64,000 nucleotides of DNA from Bacteroidales bacterium (lineage in GTDB: Bacteria > Bacteroidota > Bacteroidia > Bacteroidales > UBA932), in the NCBI GenBank assembly GCA_017546605.1, contig JAFYSH010000019.1, positions 19,944 through 83,943 of the forward strand, written 5' to 3'. Of the stretch, positions 41,027 through 50,328 are shown one piece after another (within the stretch, counting starts at the first letter, position 1; each line of letters begins with the position of its first letter). Made by a program: the position numbers and the translations under genes. A model generated the notes under the pieces. That model was not told the origin of the DNA. It saw nothing but the letters and a program-made list of their open reading frames with translations, and searched no databases.

Positions 41027-42043
41027 TTATTTGACTTCCCAAGTAGCTCCGCTCCGCAACAATTCATCGACAGAGTGGATGGGAGAATGTTCTTGTACAT
41101 CAATTACCTGATCGCGGACATTGTCGTCGTAGGTTTTATCTTCCACATCGCGAATAATACCCAAAGCAACCGGCAATTCAGGATATTTCATATCTACCAA
41201 CATACTATGGATACCGATGTTAGGATTGTGCGCATCATGAACCAAGAGGTCTTTTTCGGTAATACCATTTTCCCCAATGGTTACTGATTTAATTTGCATA
41301 CCATCCAAAATCAAACCTTTATCACGATTTTTTCCGTAGATCATCGGTTCACCGTGGCGCAAGACAATCGTACGATCTGCACGATGTTCACGATCAGAGA
41401 TCACACCATGGGCACCATCATTGAAGATCATACAATTCACCAACATCTCGGTCACAGAAGTACCATCGTGTTTGGCAGAAGCCAAGAGAATCTCCTGATT
41501 CAATTTCAACTCACTATCCAAGCTACGAGCAAAGAATGTTCCACGTGCTCCCAAGACCAATGCTCCAGGATTGAAGGGATGTTCAACCGTACCATAAGGT
41601 GAAGTCTTGGTAATCATACCCAACTTGGAGGTCGGTGAATATTGTCCTTTGGTCAAACCATAAATTTGGTTGTTGAACAAAACGATGTTGATATCAATGT
41701 TACGACGGATTGCATGGATAAAGTGGTTACCACCAATCGCCAAGGCATCACCGTCACCGGTTGCTTGCCAAATGGTCAAGGTTGGATTGGCAACTTTCAT
41801 CCCGGTTGAAATAGCCGTCGCACGACCATGAATACTATGGAAACCATAGGTATTCATGTAGTAAGGTAAACGGGAAGAACAACCAATTCCAGAAACAAAG
41901 ACATAACGTTCTTTGGCGTAATTCAAGGCTTCGGACACTTCCGGCAATGCGCGTTGCAAAGAGGCCAAAACAGCATGGTCACCACAACCGGGACACCATC
42001 TCACCTCTTGATTGCTCTTGAAATCTTGTGCTGTATATTTCAT
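41027..42043 (-). CDS. korB: 2-oxoglutarate:ferredoxin oxidoreductase, beta subunit
   Basis: This 338-residue subunit binds thiamine diphosphate. It has WCPGCGDHAVL with the iron-sulfur and cofactor cysteine motif, GIGCSSRLPYYMNTYGFHSIHGRA, and the diphosphate-binding TGDGDALAIGGNHFIHAIRRN followed by NNQIYGLTKGQ. It forms a complex with the gamma-alpha subunit encoded 19 nt upstream. The pair makes succinyl-CoA and reduced ferredoxin from 2-oxoglutarate and CoA, or runs in reverse. A related 2-oxoacid substrate cannot be excluded. Confidence 0.9.
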   Translation of the reverse strand: MKYTAQDFKSNQEVRWCPGCGDHAVLASLQRALPEVSEALNYAKERYVFVSGIGCSSRLPYYMNTYGFHSIHGRATAISTGMKVANPTLTIWQATGDGDALAIGGNHFIHAIRRNIDINIVLFNNQIYGLTKGQYSPTSKLGMITKTSPYGTVEHPFNPGALVLGARGTFFARSLDSELKLNQEILLASAKHDGTSVTEMLVNCMIFNDGAHGVISDREHRADRTIVLRHGEPMIYGKNRDKGLILDGMQIKSVTIGENGITEKDLLVHDAHNPNIGIHSMLVDMKYPELPVALGIIRDVEDKTYDDNVRDQVIDVQEHSPIHSVDELLRSGATWEVK

Positions 42044-42062
42044 CTCAACTTATTTTTCAGGA

Positions 42063-43895
42063 TTAAAACAATTTATCTACGGCATCCAGAATGTCTTTCA
42101 CAATAAACGGCTGACCTTGGATTTTATTACATTGTTCGTATTGGAATTGAGGCAATTTTGCACGCAAGTAATTTGCAAATTGTCCACAGTTCAATTCACA
42201 AACCAAAATCTTCTTGTAGCGAGCAAATACCTCTGCGGTATTTTTCGGAAGCGGGTTGATGTAATCAAAGTGAGCCAAAGAAACAGACTTACCTGCAGCT
42301 TGGAGTTCTTTGACAGCTGAGTATAAGTGGCCAAAGGTACCACCCCAACCTACCAACAATACATCTGCTTGATCTTCACCAATCACTTGCAATTCAGGAA
42401 TGAAGTTCGCAACACGAGCTACTTTTTCTGCACGCGCAGCAACCATCATTTCGTGGTTCAAGGGATCAGATGAAATCACACCTGCCGGGTTCTTTTCCAA
42501 ACCACCAACGCGGTGTTCAAGACCCGGTGTTCCAGGCAATGCCCATTTACGAGCAAAACGCACTTCGTCTCTTTCAAAAGGTTTGTAAGCTCCTTCACAT
42601 TCGGTAATGATGGGCGGAACAATGGCCGGGTAATCCTTCATAGAGGGAATGCGCCAAGGTTCTGAACCGTTACCCAAGAAACCTTCGGTCAAGAGGATAA
42701 CTGGCATCATGTGTTCCATCGCATATTTACCTGCGTAGAACGCTGCATCAAAGCAATGAGAAGGAGAGTGAGCCGCCATCACCATAATGGGACATTCACC
42801 ATTTCTTCCATACAAGGCTTGATTCAAGTCGGTTTGTTCCGTTTTGGTAGGAATACCTGTAGAGGGACCGGAACGTTGAACATCGACAATCACCAAGGGC
42901 AATTCAGTAATCATCGCCAAACCCAAGGCCTCCGACTTCAAGGAAAGACCAGGACCTGAGGTGGTGGTCACTGCAAAACTTCCCGCATAAGCCGCACCAA
43001 TGGAAGTACAGATACCTGCAATTTCATCTTCGCATTGGAGGGTTTTAGCACCCAATTCTTTGTGAATCGCCAATTCTTCCAAAATAGCAGTAGCCGGGGT
43101 AATGGGATACGATCCGCAGAACAACGGACGACCGGACTTTTCAGAAGCAGCCAACAAGCCCCAAGCGGTAGCTTGGTTACCATTGATGTTCCGGTACAAA
43201 CCTTTTTCTTGTTTGGCCGGTTTGATGGTATAAGTATTGGCAATTGCGTGAATGTTACTTGCATAGTTGAAACCGTCTTTCAAAACCTTCTTGTTGGTTT
43301 CGATCAATTGCGGTTTCTTTTTGAACTTGCGTTCCAAATATTCGAAGGTGTACTCCATCGGGCGGTTGAACATGAAGTAACACATCCCAAGGGTAAACAT
43401 ATTTTTGGAGCGGACAATGGATTTTGCATCCAAACCGCTATCTTTCAAACTTTCTTTGGTCAATGAAGTAATCGGAGCCAAAATAATGTTGCGGTCTTCG
43501 ATTTTCAACTCACGAATCGGATCATTGGTCGCAAACGCTGCCTTTTCCAATCCCTTTTCGTCAAAAGCATCCGCATCTACGATAATGGTTGCGGTCGGCT
43601 TTGCCCATTTCGCATTCGCTTTGAGCGCTGCCGGGTTCATAGCCACCAACACATCACAAAGGTCTCCGGGGGTATTTACTTCAACACTACCCACGTGAAC
43701 TTGGAAGCCGGATACACCGGATACGGTTCCTTGGGGTGCTCGGATTTCTGCGGGATAATCAGGAAATGTTGAAATTTCATTACCATATAAGGCAGAAGCA
43801 TCTGCAAATAGAGTTCCAGTCAACTGCATACCATCTCCGGAATCACCTGCAAATCTGATAACAACGTCTTGCGCGTCTATTACTTTATGCTGCAT
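42063..43895 (-). CDS. korA: 2-oxoglutarate:ferredoxin oxidoreductase, fused gamma-alpha subunit
   Basis: This 610-residue protein fuses the gamma domain (residues about 1-190, FAGDSGDGMQLTGTLFADAS and FPDYPAEIRAPQGTVSGVSGFQ) to the alpha pyrimidine-binding domain (SYPITPATAILEELA, then AGSFAVTTTSGPGLSLKSEALGLA and PSTGIPTKTEQTDLNQALYG). The fusion is common in Bacteroidota. A C-terminal transketolase-like domain ends with VCELNCGQFANYLRAKLP. It begins the korA-korB-gdhA run, with a -7 box and a palindrome just upstream. Confidence 0.9.
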   Translation of the reverse strand: MQHKVIDAQDVVIRFAGDSGDGMQLTGTLFADASALYGNEISTFPDYPAEIRAPQGTVSGVSGFQVHVGSVEVNTPGDLCDVLVAMNPAALKANAKWAKPTATIIVDADAFDEKGLEKAAFATNDPIRELKIEDRNIILAPITSLTKESLKDSGLDAKSIVRSKNMFTLGMCYFMFNRPMEYTFEYLERKFKKKPQLIETNKKVLKDGFNYASNIHAIANTYTIKPAKQEKGLYRNINGNQATAWGLLAASEKSGRPLFCGSYPITPATAILEELAIHKELGAKTLQCEDEIAGICTSIGAAYAGSFAVTTTSGPGLSLKSEALGLAMITELPLVIVDVQRSGPSTGIPTKTEQTDLNQALYGRNGECPIMVMAAHSPSHCFDAAFYAGKYAMEHMMPVILLTEGFLGNGSEPWRIPSMKDYPAIVPPIITECEGAYKPFERDEVRFARKWALPGTPGLEHRVGGLEKNPAGVISSDPLNHEMMVAARAEKVARVANFIPELQVIGEDQADVLLVGWGGTFGHLYSAVKELQAAGKSVSLAHFDYINPLPKNTAEVFARYKKILVCELNCGQFANYLRAKLPQFQYEQCNKIQGQPFIVKDILDAVDKLF

Positions 43896-43914
43896 AAGAT
43901 TGATATTTACTCCA

Positions 43915-43936
43915 CAAAAGTAAGGAATAATCCTTA
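43915..43936 (-). promoter_or_regulatory. korA -7 box overlapping an operator-like palindrome
   Basis: On the minus strand TACTTTTG (43922-43915) matches TAnnTTTG, 20 nt before the korA ATG. The inverted repeat TAAGGA-ATAA-TCCTTA at 43921-43936 touches its upstream edge and could bind a regulator. The -33 element is weak. Confidence 0.45.
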
Positions 43937-43997
43937 CTAAACGAAATGATTTTAAGAAATTCTTCTAAATCGAATTTTAAAAGGATAGCAAAGCAAA

Positions 43998-44028
43998 GGA
44001 GCCGACACATCATCACGTGAACGGCTCC
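43998..44028 (-). terminator. Probable terminator after ompH
   Basis: On the minus strand GGAGCCG pairs with CGGCTCC across a 17-nt loop, followed by TTTGCTTTGC, an interrupted T tract. It ends the nadK-uppS-bamA-ompH run. Confidence 0.6.
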
Positions 44029-44050
44029 GTATTAAATCACAAAAAATAGC

Positions 44051-44596
44051 TTATTTTGCGGCTTGTTGCGTAGCAATTTGCTTATCCAACGGGATGGACA
44101 ATTCGTTCTTTACAGGAACCGTCAAGTCCATGCTCGCTTGATCATCTACGTACAAAAGACCTTGTGCAGAGGTATCAAAAACATAGACCAAAGCATTGGT
44201 TTTGGCAATCTTTTCAATTGCTGCTGCTACTTTTTGATAAATCGGTGTAAACAATTGGTTTTGTTTATTTTGCATTTCTTGGTAAGCGCTTTGTTGGAAA
44301 GATTGGATGCGCAACTCCATTTCTTGAAGTTCACGGGTCTTGAGTTCCAAAACAGCTTGTGTCCAGTTAGCGCTCAAAGCTTGGTAATCAGTCACTTTAC
44401 TTTGATACTCTTGTTGCATACCGGTAAATGTATCGTTCAACTCTTTTCCGTATTTTTCAAGAACTACGGTAGCGGAGTCCATATCAGAAGTCAAATAAAC
44501 AATCTCTTGAAAATTTACGTGACCTGACTTTTGTTGCGCACTAGCTGCCACAGCAAAACCCAATACGAAGGCAAATACTAAAATACTTTTTTTCAT
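44051..44596 (-). CDS. OmpH/Skp-family periplasmic chaperone
   Basis: This 181-residue protein has a signal peptide cleaved near ASAQQ. A long coiled-coil region (residues about 50-125) lies between beta segments GHVNFQEIVYLTSDMDSA and ALVYVFDTSAQGLLYVD, the usual Skp design of tentacles on a beta-core. It should carry unfolded outer-membrane proteins to BamA, encoded 11 nt upstream. The frame is open 48 nt further up, but I chose the ATG at 44596 because it starts a clean signal peptide. A second OmpH-like gene lies at 49722. Confidence 0.85.
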   Translation of the reverse strand: MKKSILVFAFVLGFAVAASAQQKSGHVNFQEIVYLTSDMDSATVVLEKYGKELNDTFTGMQQEYQSKVTDYQALSANWTQAVLELKTRELQEMELRIQSFQQSAYQEMQNKQNQLFTPIYQKVAAAIEKIAKTNALVYVFDTSAQGLLYVDDQASMDLTVPVKNELSIPLDKQIATQQAAK

Positions 44597-44607
44597 GTTA
44601 TTAAAAA

Positions 44608-47133
44608 TTAAAATTGTTGTCCAATTACAAAGTGAGGCTGCCATCCTCCGATCGTTCCATTGACGTGATCAAAGCCATATCCCAAGTCAATACCCAACAT
44701 CCCGATCATCGGCAAGAAGATACGCACACCCAAACCTGCAGATCGCTTGATTTCAAAGGGATTGAAGTCCCGAATATCTGCCCAGGCATTACCACCTTCC
44801 AAGAAAGCCAAGAAGAAGATCGTCGAAGTGGGTTGCAACATCAAGGGATAGCGTAACTCCAAGGAGAATTTATCGTAAACACGACCGGCATAGATACCAT
44901 TTTCGGTCGGAGTCAAGGAGTAGTTTTCATATCCTCTCAAACCGATGATTTCAGCACCGTATGAGTTGTACCCAGACATACCATCGCCACCGACCTGATA
45001 ACCTTCGAAAGGAGAGTATCCCAGGTTCCGATCGTATGATCCCAAGTAACCAAACTGAGCGCGTGTCATCAAGACCAAATCTCCAATGATTTTAGTGTAC
45101 AAGGTTCCTTTGAATGTCCACTTGTGATACTCAATCCAACGGTACTTGTTCTGATCCGACATATTTTTATAGTCGGTGTCCGCCGGCCGGAATGCCGAAT
45201 ACGGCGGCGTTAACTGCAAAGAAAGTACAAATTCGGATCCCTCACGCGGGTAGATCATCTGGTCAGTAGATGTTCTGTTCAAGGAAATCTTGTAACTCAA
45301 GTTGTGAGAAACCCCATTGCTAAACAAGAAGTTATAATTCCAATCGTGCAAGTTATAGGTCTGCCAAGACAATTCGTGATAAAGTACAAAATAGTTGTCG
45401 GGCCATTTCAAACGACTTCCCAAACCAGCAGCGACCCCATAAACCTCAAAATACTCGTCTGTATTCTGATAGAGGTAATAAGAGTTGGTTTGACGGCTGT
45501 AGTAACCCGTCACATTCAAGGACGTGGGTTTCTTGCCAAACAACCACGGTTCCATAAAGTTCGCGGACAAAGCCGTGTAGTAAGTACCATTTGTTTGGAA
45601 ACGGAAGGACAATACTTGCGCATCTCCCAGCGGAACCGGTCTCCATGCTCCTTTCTCAAACAGGCGACGAGCCGAGAAGTTGTTAAAACTTACCCCAACG
45701 GTTCCCACAAATGAGTTGTTACCCCATCCCCCTGAAAGTTCCAATTGGGAGTTCGGTTTCTCTGCCACATTGTAGGTAATGTCCACGGTATTATTTTTCG
45801 AGTTCGGAATCACCGAGAAGCCTTTCGCCGGATCCATGGCGTGCTCCGGATCAAAGTGCCCCATGGAAGAAATTTCACGAATCGATCGTTCTAATAAAGA
45901 CTGACTGTACAAATAACCGGGGCGGGTAAAGAGTTGACGACGCACAACACGTTCGTTGGTAATCGTGTTACCACTGATGATGATGTTGTTGAACGTAGCC
46001 GGTTTACCTTCAATAATCCGCATTTCGATATCGACAGAATCCTTATCAATGTTCACCTCAACAGGCGTCACATTAAAGAACAAGTAACCTTGGTCCCGAT
46101 ACAAGGAAGAAACGTCCATCTCGGTTTTGCGTCCATCGCCGTGAAGACGCTTCTGAAGTGTTACCACATCATAAACATCGCCCTTAGCAATGCGCAAAAC
46201 ACTATTGAGATCTTCGGCTGTATAAAGCGAGTTACCTGTCCAAGAAATATTGCGGAAATAATAACGTTGTCCCTCATCGATCACAAAGTGAATACCCAAT
46301 CGATCCGGTGAAATGTAGTAGATTGAATCCTTTACAATACGAGCATCCCGAAAACCTGCTTCACTGAAGACTTGCAACATCGCAGCCTTGTCCTTTTCGT
46401 ATTCTTTTTCAATGAATTTTTTAGGTTTGAACAAGCTGCGAAGACGACGGTCACTGGTCTTTTTCATCGCCGCAACCAATTTTCCTTCCGAGACATTGTC
46501 ATTGCCCTCAAAGGTCATGGTCCTTACCTTTACCTTCGGTCCTCTATCTACATCAAAAAGAACTTGTACCGCATTGGAAATTAAGGAGTCCCGACGTTGG
46601 ATCACTTTCACATCTGCCTTGATGTATCCTTTTTCCTTGTAGTAATCCTTGATCACTTTTTCATTGGAACGGATCATGTATTCAGAAATTGCCGCACCGC
46701 GCTTGAGATTCATCCGGTCACGAAGATCCGATTGCTCCGAGTTTTTCACGCCTTTGAATGTCCAACGAGAAACCCGGGGGCGTTGCTGCAAATCCAATCG
46801 CAAATAAGCGGTGTCCCGCCGAGCAGAGAGAGAATCAATGTACAAACCGATGGATGAAAAATAAGCTTGCTGGAGACTAATGCGACGCAGACCATCTGAA
46901 ACCTCCATACTGGGCAGCACAACAGAAGCTCCCACTTGAAGACCCGACAAGGATAAAATCTGTTCCGGATTTAAGTATTTAATTCCCGTAACCTCAATTC
47001 CACCAATAACATAACGTTGTGGCTTCTCATAACTTACCACGACATCTTCGGTCTTCTTCTCCGGCGTTTCCTGCGCAAAAACAAGAACCGGAAAAAGAAG
47101 CATCCATAACGTTAGCATCTTTTTCATTTCCAT
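44608..47133 (-). CDS. bamA: Outer-membrane protein assembly factor BamA
   Basis: This 841-residue protein folds and inserts beta-barrels into the outer membrane. After a signal peptide ending in VLVFAQ come POTRA domains from about residue 40 (IGGIEVTGIKYLNPEQILSLSGL, FKGVKNSEQSDLRDRMNL, FEGNDNVSEGKLVAAMKK, ISWTGNSLYTAEDLNSVL, IISGNTITNERVVRRQLF), five in all. The C-terminal Omp85 barrel has GLRGYENYSL and AGLGVRIFLPMIGMLGIDLGYGF, ending in a phenylalanine. The frame is open to an ATG at 47175, directly after the uppS stop, but the ATG at 47133 (or 47127) gives a standard signal peptide. Confidence 0.92.
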   Translation of the reverse strand: MEMKKMLTLWMLLFPVLVFAQETPEKKTEDVVVSYEKPQRYVIGGIEVTGIKYLNPEQILSLSGLQVGASVVLPSMEVSDGLRRISLQQAYFSSIGLYIDSLSARRDTAYLRLDLQQRPRVSRWTFKGVKNSEQSDLRDRMNLKRGAAISEYMIRSNEKVIKDYYKEKGYIKADVKVIQRRDSLISNAVQVLFDVDRGPKVKVRTMTFEGNDNVSEGKLVAAMKKTSDRRLRSLFKPKKFIEKEYEKDKAAMLQVFSEAGFRDARIVKDSIYYISPDRLGIHFVIDEGQRYYFRNISWTGNSLYTAEDLNSVLRIAKGDVYDVVTLQKRLHGDGRKTEMDVSSLYRDQGYLFFNVTPVEVNIDKDSVDIEMRIIEGKPATFNNIIISGNTITNERVVRRQLFTRPGYLYSQSLLERSIREISSMGHFDPEHAMDPAKGFSVIPNSKNNTVDITYNVAEKPNSQLELSGGWGNNSFVGTVGVSFNNFSARRLFEKGAWRPVPLGDAQVLSFRFQTNGTYYTALSANFMEPWLFGKKPTSLNVTGYYSRQTNSYYLYQNTDEYFEVYGVAAGLGSRLKWPDNYFVLYHELSWQTYNLHDWNYNFLFSNGVSHNLSYKISLNRTSTDQMIYPREGSEFVLSLQLTPPYSAFRPADTDYKNMSDQNKYRWIEYHKWTFKGTLYTKIIGDLVLMTRAQFGYLGSYDRNLGYSPFEGYQVGGDGMSGYNSYGAEIIGLRGYENYSLTPTENGIYAGRVYDKFSLELRYPLMLQPTSTIFFLAFLEGGNAWADIRDFNPFEIKRSAGLGVRIFLPMIGMLGIDLGYGFDHVNGTIGGWQPHFVIGQQF

Positions 47134-47175
47134 CTGACCAGTCTTCGGTTTTCGTAAAAACTCGCAAATATACAT

Positions 47176-47919
47176 TTATTTCTCAATAATCTGTTCACCC
47201 GTCAAGCCAAAACGGCGTTTTCGAGTCTGAAAATCAAGAATTGCTTTCGCAAGGTCGCCTTTGCGAAAATCAGGCCAAAGCACATCCGTAAAATAGAATT
47301 CCGTATAGGCACATTGCCACAATAGAAAATTACTAATTCGTTGCTCCCCACTGGTGCGGATCATCAGATCCGGATCAGGAATTCCGGCTGTCGCCAAAAG
47401 GTTCGCCCAAAGTTCAGGTGTCAAAGACGGCTGCTCTTGTCCTTGGCCAGCTGCTTGCATACACATGGCACCGTAGCGGGTAGCTGCCTGCAACAAGTCC
47501 CACTTACCGCTGTAACTTAAGAACACAATCAACGTCAAACCAGTATTTTGAGCGGTCTCGAGCTCAGCTTGCGCAATCTCCTCCCTCAAAGAAGGCTCCA
47601 ACCGCGTAAGGTCACCAATCACTCGAAAACGGATGTTGTTTTTTTGAAATGTAGGCTTCTCATTGACAACCGCTTTGGCCATCAGTTGCATCAAGCCATT
47701 TACTTCCGATTCGGGGCGATTCCAGTTTTCTTCCGAAAAAGCAAAGAGGCTCAAATATCGCACACCAATTTGTGCTGCATACTCGCAACATTCACGAACG
47801 CTGTCTGTTCCGGCACGATGCCCAAACAATCGTTCCATGCCTCGTTGCTTGGCCCAACGTCCATTTCCATCCATAATGATGGTGATATGCGCAGGTAGCT
47901 TATCCATAGTATTAGTCAT
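47176..47919 (-). CDS. uppS: Isoprenyl (undecaprenyl) diphosphate synthase
   Basis: This 247-residue cis-prenyltransferase elongates farnesyl diphosphate to undecaprenyl diphosphate, the lipid carrier for peptidoglycan and surface glycans. It has the signature HITIIMDGNGRWAKQRG, the FGHRAG region, SLFAFSEENWNRP and the C-terminal PDLMIRTSGEQRISNFLLWQCAYTEFYF region split across two motifs. I chose the ATG at 47919, which overlaps nadK by 8 nt; an ATG at 47907 is the alternative. A longer open frame to 47982 lies inside nadK. Confidence 0.92.
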   Translation of the reverse strand: MTNTMDKLPAHITIIMDGNGRWAKQRGMERLFGHRAGTDSVRECCEYAAQIGVRYLSLFAFSEENWNRPESEVNGLMQLMAKAVVNEKPTFQKNNIRFRVIGDLTRLEPSLREEIAQAELETAQNTGLTLIVFLSYSGKWDLLQAATRYGAMCMQAAGQGQEQPSLTPELWANLLATAGIPDPDLMIRTSGEQRISNFLLWQCAYTEFYFTDVLWPDFRKGDLAKAILDFQTRKRRFGLTGEQIIEK

Positions 47920-48817
47920 TTGTATAATTTCTTCGATCAATTCCCCAGAACAATTTTTCCTGCAAGGCGGATATGAACTCATCTCCCGACAACGAAACTC
48001 GCCGCAAGGGGAAGGGCGCCCGAGTTACACAAAGTTCGGCATCACTGGGGAACTCTACCGAACGATTGTCAACGGTAAGCGTCACAGACCCTGCACCTGA
48101 ACGCGTTTTAATGCGCACCCGAATGCGAGAAGTATTCGGAACGATTAGCGGTCGGACATTCAAGTTATGTGGAGCAATGGGCGACAAAATTATGCCTGGT
48201 GTACCCGGCAGCAAAATGGGACCACCCACACTGAGCGAGTATGCCGTTGATCCCGTCGAAGTGGATATCAACAACCCATCCGCTTGAAAAGGAGGAAGTT
48301 CTGCGTCATCAATGGTCAAATAAATCCCCATCAACTGAGGTTGATACCGTTGTAACGAGATCTCATTCAGGGCAAAAGGATAAATGGGAGGGAGCTCTTT
48401 GGAAACCGACAATTGCAACACAAAGCGGTCATCCTCCCGATAGTTTCCCTTGAGCAGGTCCTCCATCCAACTCAAATCTTCTCCCGTATGCTCGATCGGA
48501 ACGGTTGTCAAAAAGCCCAGGTGACCAAAATTGATACCTGCCACGGGTATACACCGATCCCGCACCCAGGTCAAAGCCGACAAAAATGTTCCATCACCAC
48601 CCAAGGTCAAGAACAAATCCGTGTCATCGGGCAATTGGGCAGGATCATCGACTTTCCGGATACTTTCCATCATCAGCCCGGCCTCTTGAAGGACAGCCTG
48701 TAACTCACCGCAACACAGCAACTCTACCTCGTAACAGGACAATGCATTCAATAAGATTCCCAAACGGGGATACCAGGAAGGGTCTATGATTTTTCCGTAC
48801 AGCGCTATCTTCTTCAT
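47912..48817 (-). CDS. nadK: NAD kinase
   Basis: This 301-residue enzyme phosphorylates NAD to NADP. It has the GGDGTFL motif, the glycine-rich NFGHLGFLT, and STSTGSTAYSLSVGGPIL, which are typical of the family. The end overlaps uppS by 8 nt. I chose the ATG at 48817 (MKKIALYGK); the frame is open a further 27 nt. It is divergent from pdxJ, an arrangement I recall from other Bacteroidota. A one-mismatch -7 box (CATCTTTG) lies at 48851-48844 on the minus strand. Confidence 0.92.
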   Translation of the reverse strand: MKKIALYGKIIDPSWYPRLGILLNALSCYEVELLCCGELQAVLQEAGLMMESIRKVDDPAQLPDDTDLFLTLGGDGTFLSALTWVRDRCIPVAGINFGHLGFLTTVPIEHTGEDLSWMEDLLKGNYREDDRFVLQLSVSKELPPIYPFALNEISLQRYQPQLMGIYLTIDDAELPPFQADGLLISTSTGSTAYSLSVGGPILLPGTPGIILSPIAPHNLNVRPLIVPNTSRIRVRIKTRSGAGSVTLTVDNRSVEFPSDAELCVTRAPFPLRRVSLSGDEFISALQEKLFWGIDRRNYTND

Positions 48818-48874
48818 CGGTGAATTTTCGAACATTTCTAACACAAAGATGTATTAAATTTCTCAGCTATTGTA

Positions 48875-48882
48875 TATTTTTG
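48875..48882 (+). promoter_or_regulatory. Candidate -7 box of pdxJ
   Basis: TATTTTTG matches TAnnTTTG, 18 nt before the ATG at 48901. No good -33 element is present. Confidence 0.4.
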
Positions 48883-48900
48883 TAGAAAATATGACAAATC

Positions 48901-49617
48901 ATGACTAGACTAAGTGTAAATATCAACAAGATTGCAACGCTGCGCAACGCACGAGGAGGCAACCTGCCGGATGTACTCAAAGCCGCAAAAGACTGCGAAC
49001 GCTTCGGTGCAGAAGGCATTACCGTACACCCCCGTCCGGACCAACGCCACATCCGCTACCAAGATGTCTATGACTTGAAACCCATTTTGAGTACAGAGTT
49101 CAACATTGAAGGCAATCCGATTCCAGACTTTATGGAGTTAGTACTGGCCGTTCGTCCGGACCAAGTTACTTTGGTCCCGGATGCAGAACACGTACTTACC
49201 TCCAACGCGGGTTGGAACACCAAAACCCACCATCGTCATCTGAAGGAGATTTGCTCCATCCTGGAGGCAGCCGGCATCCGTTCTTCCATCTTCGTGGATC
49301 CGGATCCGGAAATGGTCCGTTATGCGGTGGAATGTGGCTGCCGCAGGGTAGAGCTTTACACCGAAGCCTATGCATCGGGCTACCAAGAAAATCGGGAAGC
49401 TGCAATTGCCCCTTACGTACGAGCAGCAGAAGCCGCCCGCGAGGTAGGTCTGGAACTCAATGCCGGCCACGACTTAAACCTCGATAACCTGCGTTATTTC
49501 AAAACCTGCATTCCCTATTTGGCAGAAGTATCCATCGGACACGCCTTGATTTCGGATGCACTCTACTTAGGGCTGGAAACTACCATCAAAGCCTATCTGG
49601 AGCAATTGGCTGAATAG
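48901..49617 (+). CDS. pdxJ: Pyridoxine 5'-phosphate synthase
   Basis: This 238-residue TIM-barrel enzyme closes the pyridoxine ring from 1-deoxyxylulose 5-phosphate and 3-amino-2-oxopropyl phosphate. It has the N-terminal [39 protein letters not shown] and the C-terminal [12 protein letters not shown]. Length is normal. dxs in this window supplies its sugar precursor. It is followed after 104 nt by an OmpH-like gene. Confidence 0.95.
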   Translation: MTRLSVNINKIATLRNARGGNLPDVLKAAKDCERFGAEGITVHPRPDQRHIRYQDVYDLKPILSTEFNIEGNPIPDFMELVLAVRPDQVTLVPDAEHVLTSNAGWNTKTHHRHLKEICSILEAAGIRSSIFVDPDPEMVRYAVECGCRRVELYTEAYASGYQENREAAIAPYVRAAEAAREVGLELNAGHDLNLDNLRYFKTCIPYLAEVSIGHALISDALYLGLETTIKAYLEQLAE

Positions 49618-49637
49618 CAAAATTGATAAAAAATACC

Positions 49638-49684
49638 TATATTTGCGCTTTAACGGCACTCGCTCCACCAAGGACATAGTGCCG
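49638..49684 (+). promoter_or_regulatory. -7 box and leader hairpin before the OmpH-like lipoprotein
   Basis: TATATTTG (49638-49645) matches the -7 consensus. A 7-bp inverted repeat CGGCACT (49654-49660) with AGTGCCG (49678-49684) would form a hairpin at the 5' end of the roughly 70-nt leader. No -33 element is clear. Confidence 0.45.
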
Positions 49685-49721
49685 AGTTGTTTACTAATTT
49701 TTTAAGATTCTGAAGAACAAG

Positions 49722-50321
49722 ATGAAAAAGAGTGTCTTTTCATGGATGGTAGGTGGATTGCTGTTGGTATCCGCTATCGCTTGCAACACCCCTGCACAAC
49801 AAAATCAAACCGAAACCAACCCCGTTCAACAATCGGTAACTCCGACAGGAAACATCGTTTACATTCAAATGGATACGTTGATCAACAACTACGATATGTT
49901 CAACGACCTGCGCTCTCAATTGGAAAGCAAGTTCAACTCTATTCAGAATGAATTGAACAAGAAAAGCCGTGCTTTTGAAAATGATGTTAAAGACTTTCAA
50001 GAAAAACTCAATAAAGGTCTTTTGACTCGTTCACAAGCAGAAGCACAACAAAACGAATTGCTCAAACGCGAGCAAGAACTGCAACTCTTCTCGCAACAAA
50101 AACAAATGGAAATGGCTGAAGAAGAAAGCGTAATGGTAAATCGTGTAATGGATGCCATCAAAACTTATGTAGCCGCTTACAACGAAACTCACCAATACGC
50201 ATTGATTCTGACCACTTCCGTATCTGTCAATACCGTTTTGGCCGGTGATCCCAACTTGGACATCACTCAAGACGTGTTGAAAGGTCTGAACGCAGCCTAT
50301 ATCAAAAACCGCAACAAATAA
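49722..50321 (+). CDS. OmpH/Skp-like lipoprotein
   Basis: This 199-residue protein has a lipobox SAIAC with the modified cysteine at residue 21, so it should be lipid anchored rather than soluble. The Skp design is clear: VYIQMDTLINNYDMF, then a long coiled coil (residues about 65-130, rich in Q, E, K), then YALILTTSVSVNTVLAGDPNLDITQDVL. In many Bacteroidota two ompH genes follow bamA; here only one does, and this is the second one, displaced next to pdxJ. The glycosyltransferase gene starts 7 nt after its stop. Confidence 0.83.
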   Translation: MKKSVFSWMVGGLLLVSAIACNTPAQQNQTETNPVQQSVTPTGNIVYIQMDTLINNYDMFNDLRSQLESKFNSIQNELNKKSRAFENDVKDFQEKLNKGLLTRSQAEAQQNELLKREQELQLFSQQKQMEMAEEESVMVNRVMDAIKTYVAAYNETHQYALILTTSVSVNTVLAGDPNLDITQDVLKGLNAAYIKNRNK

Positions 50322-50328
50322 TCAGCGA

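Noticed and set aside
47127..47175. ATG at 47175 as the bamA start
   Set aside because: It would add 14 charged residues before a standard signal peptide; kept only as an alternative.
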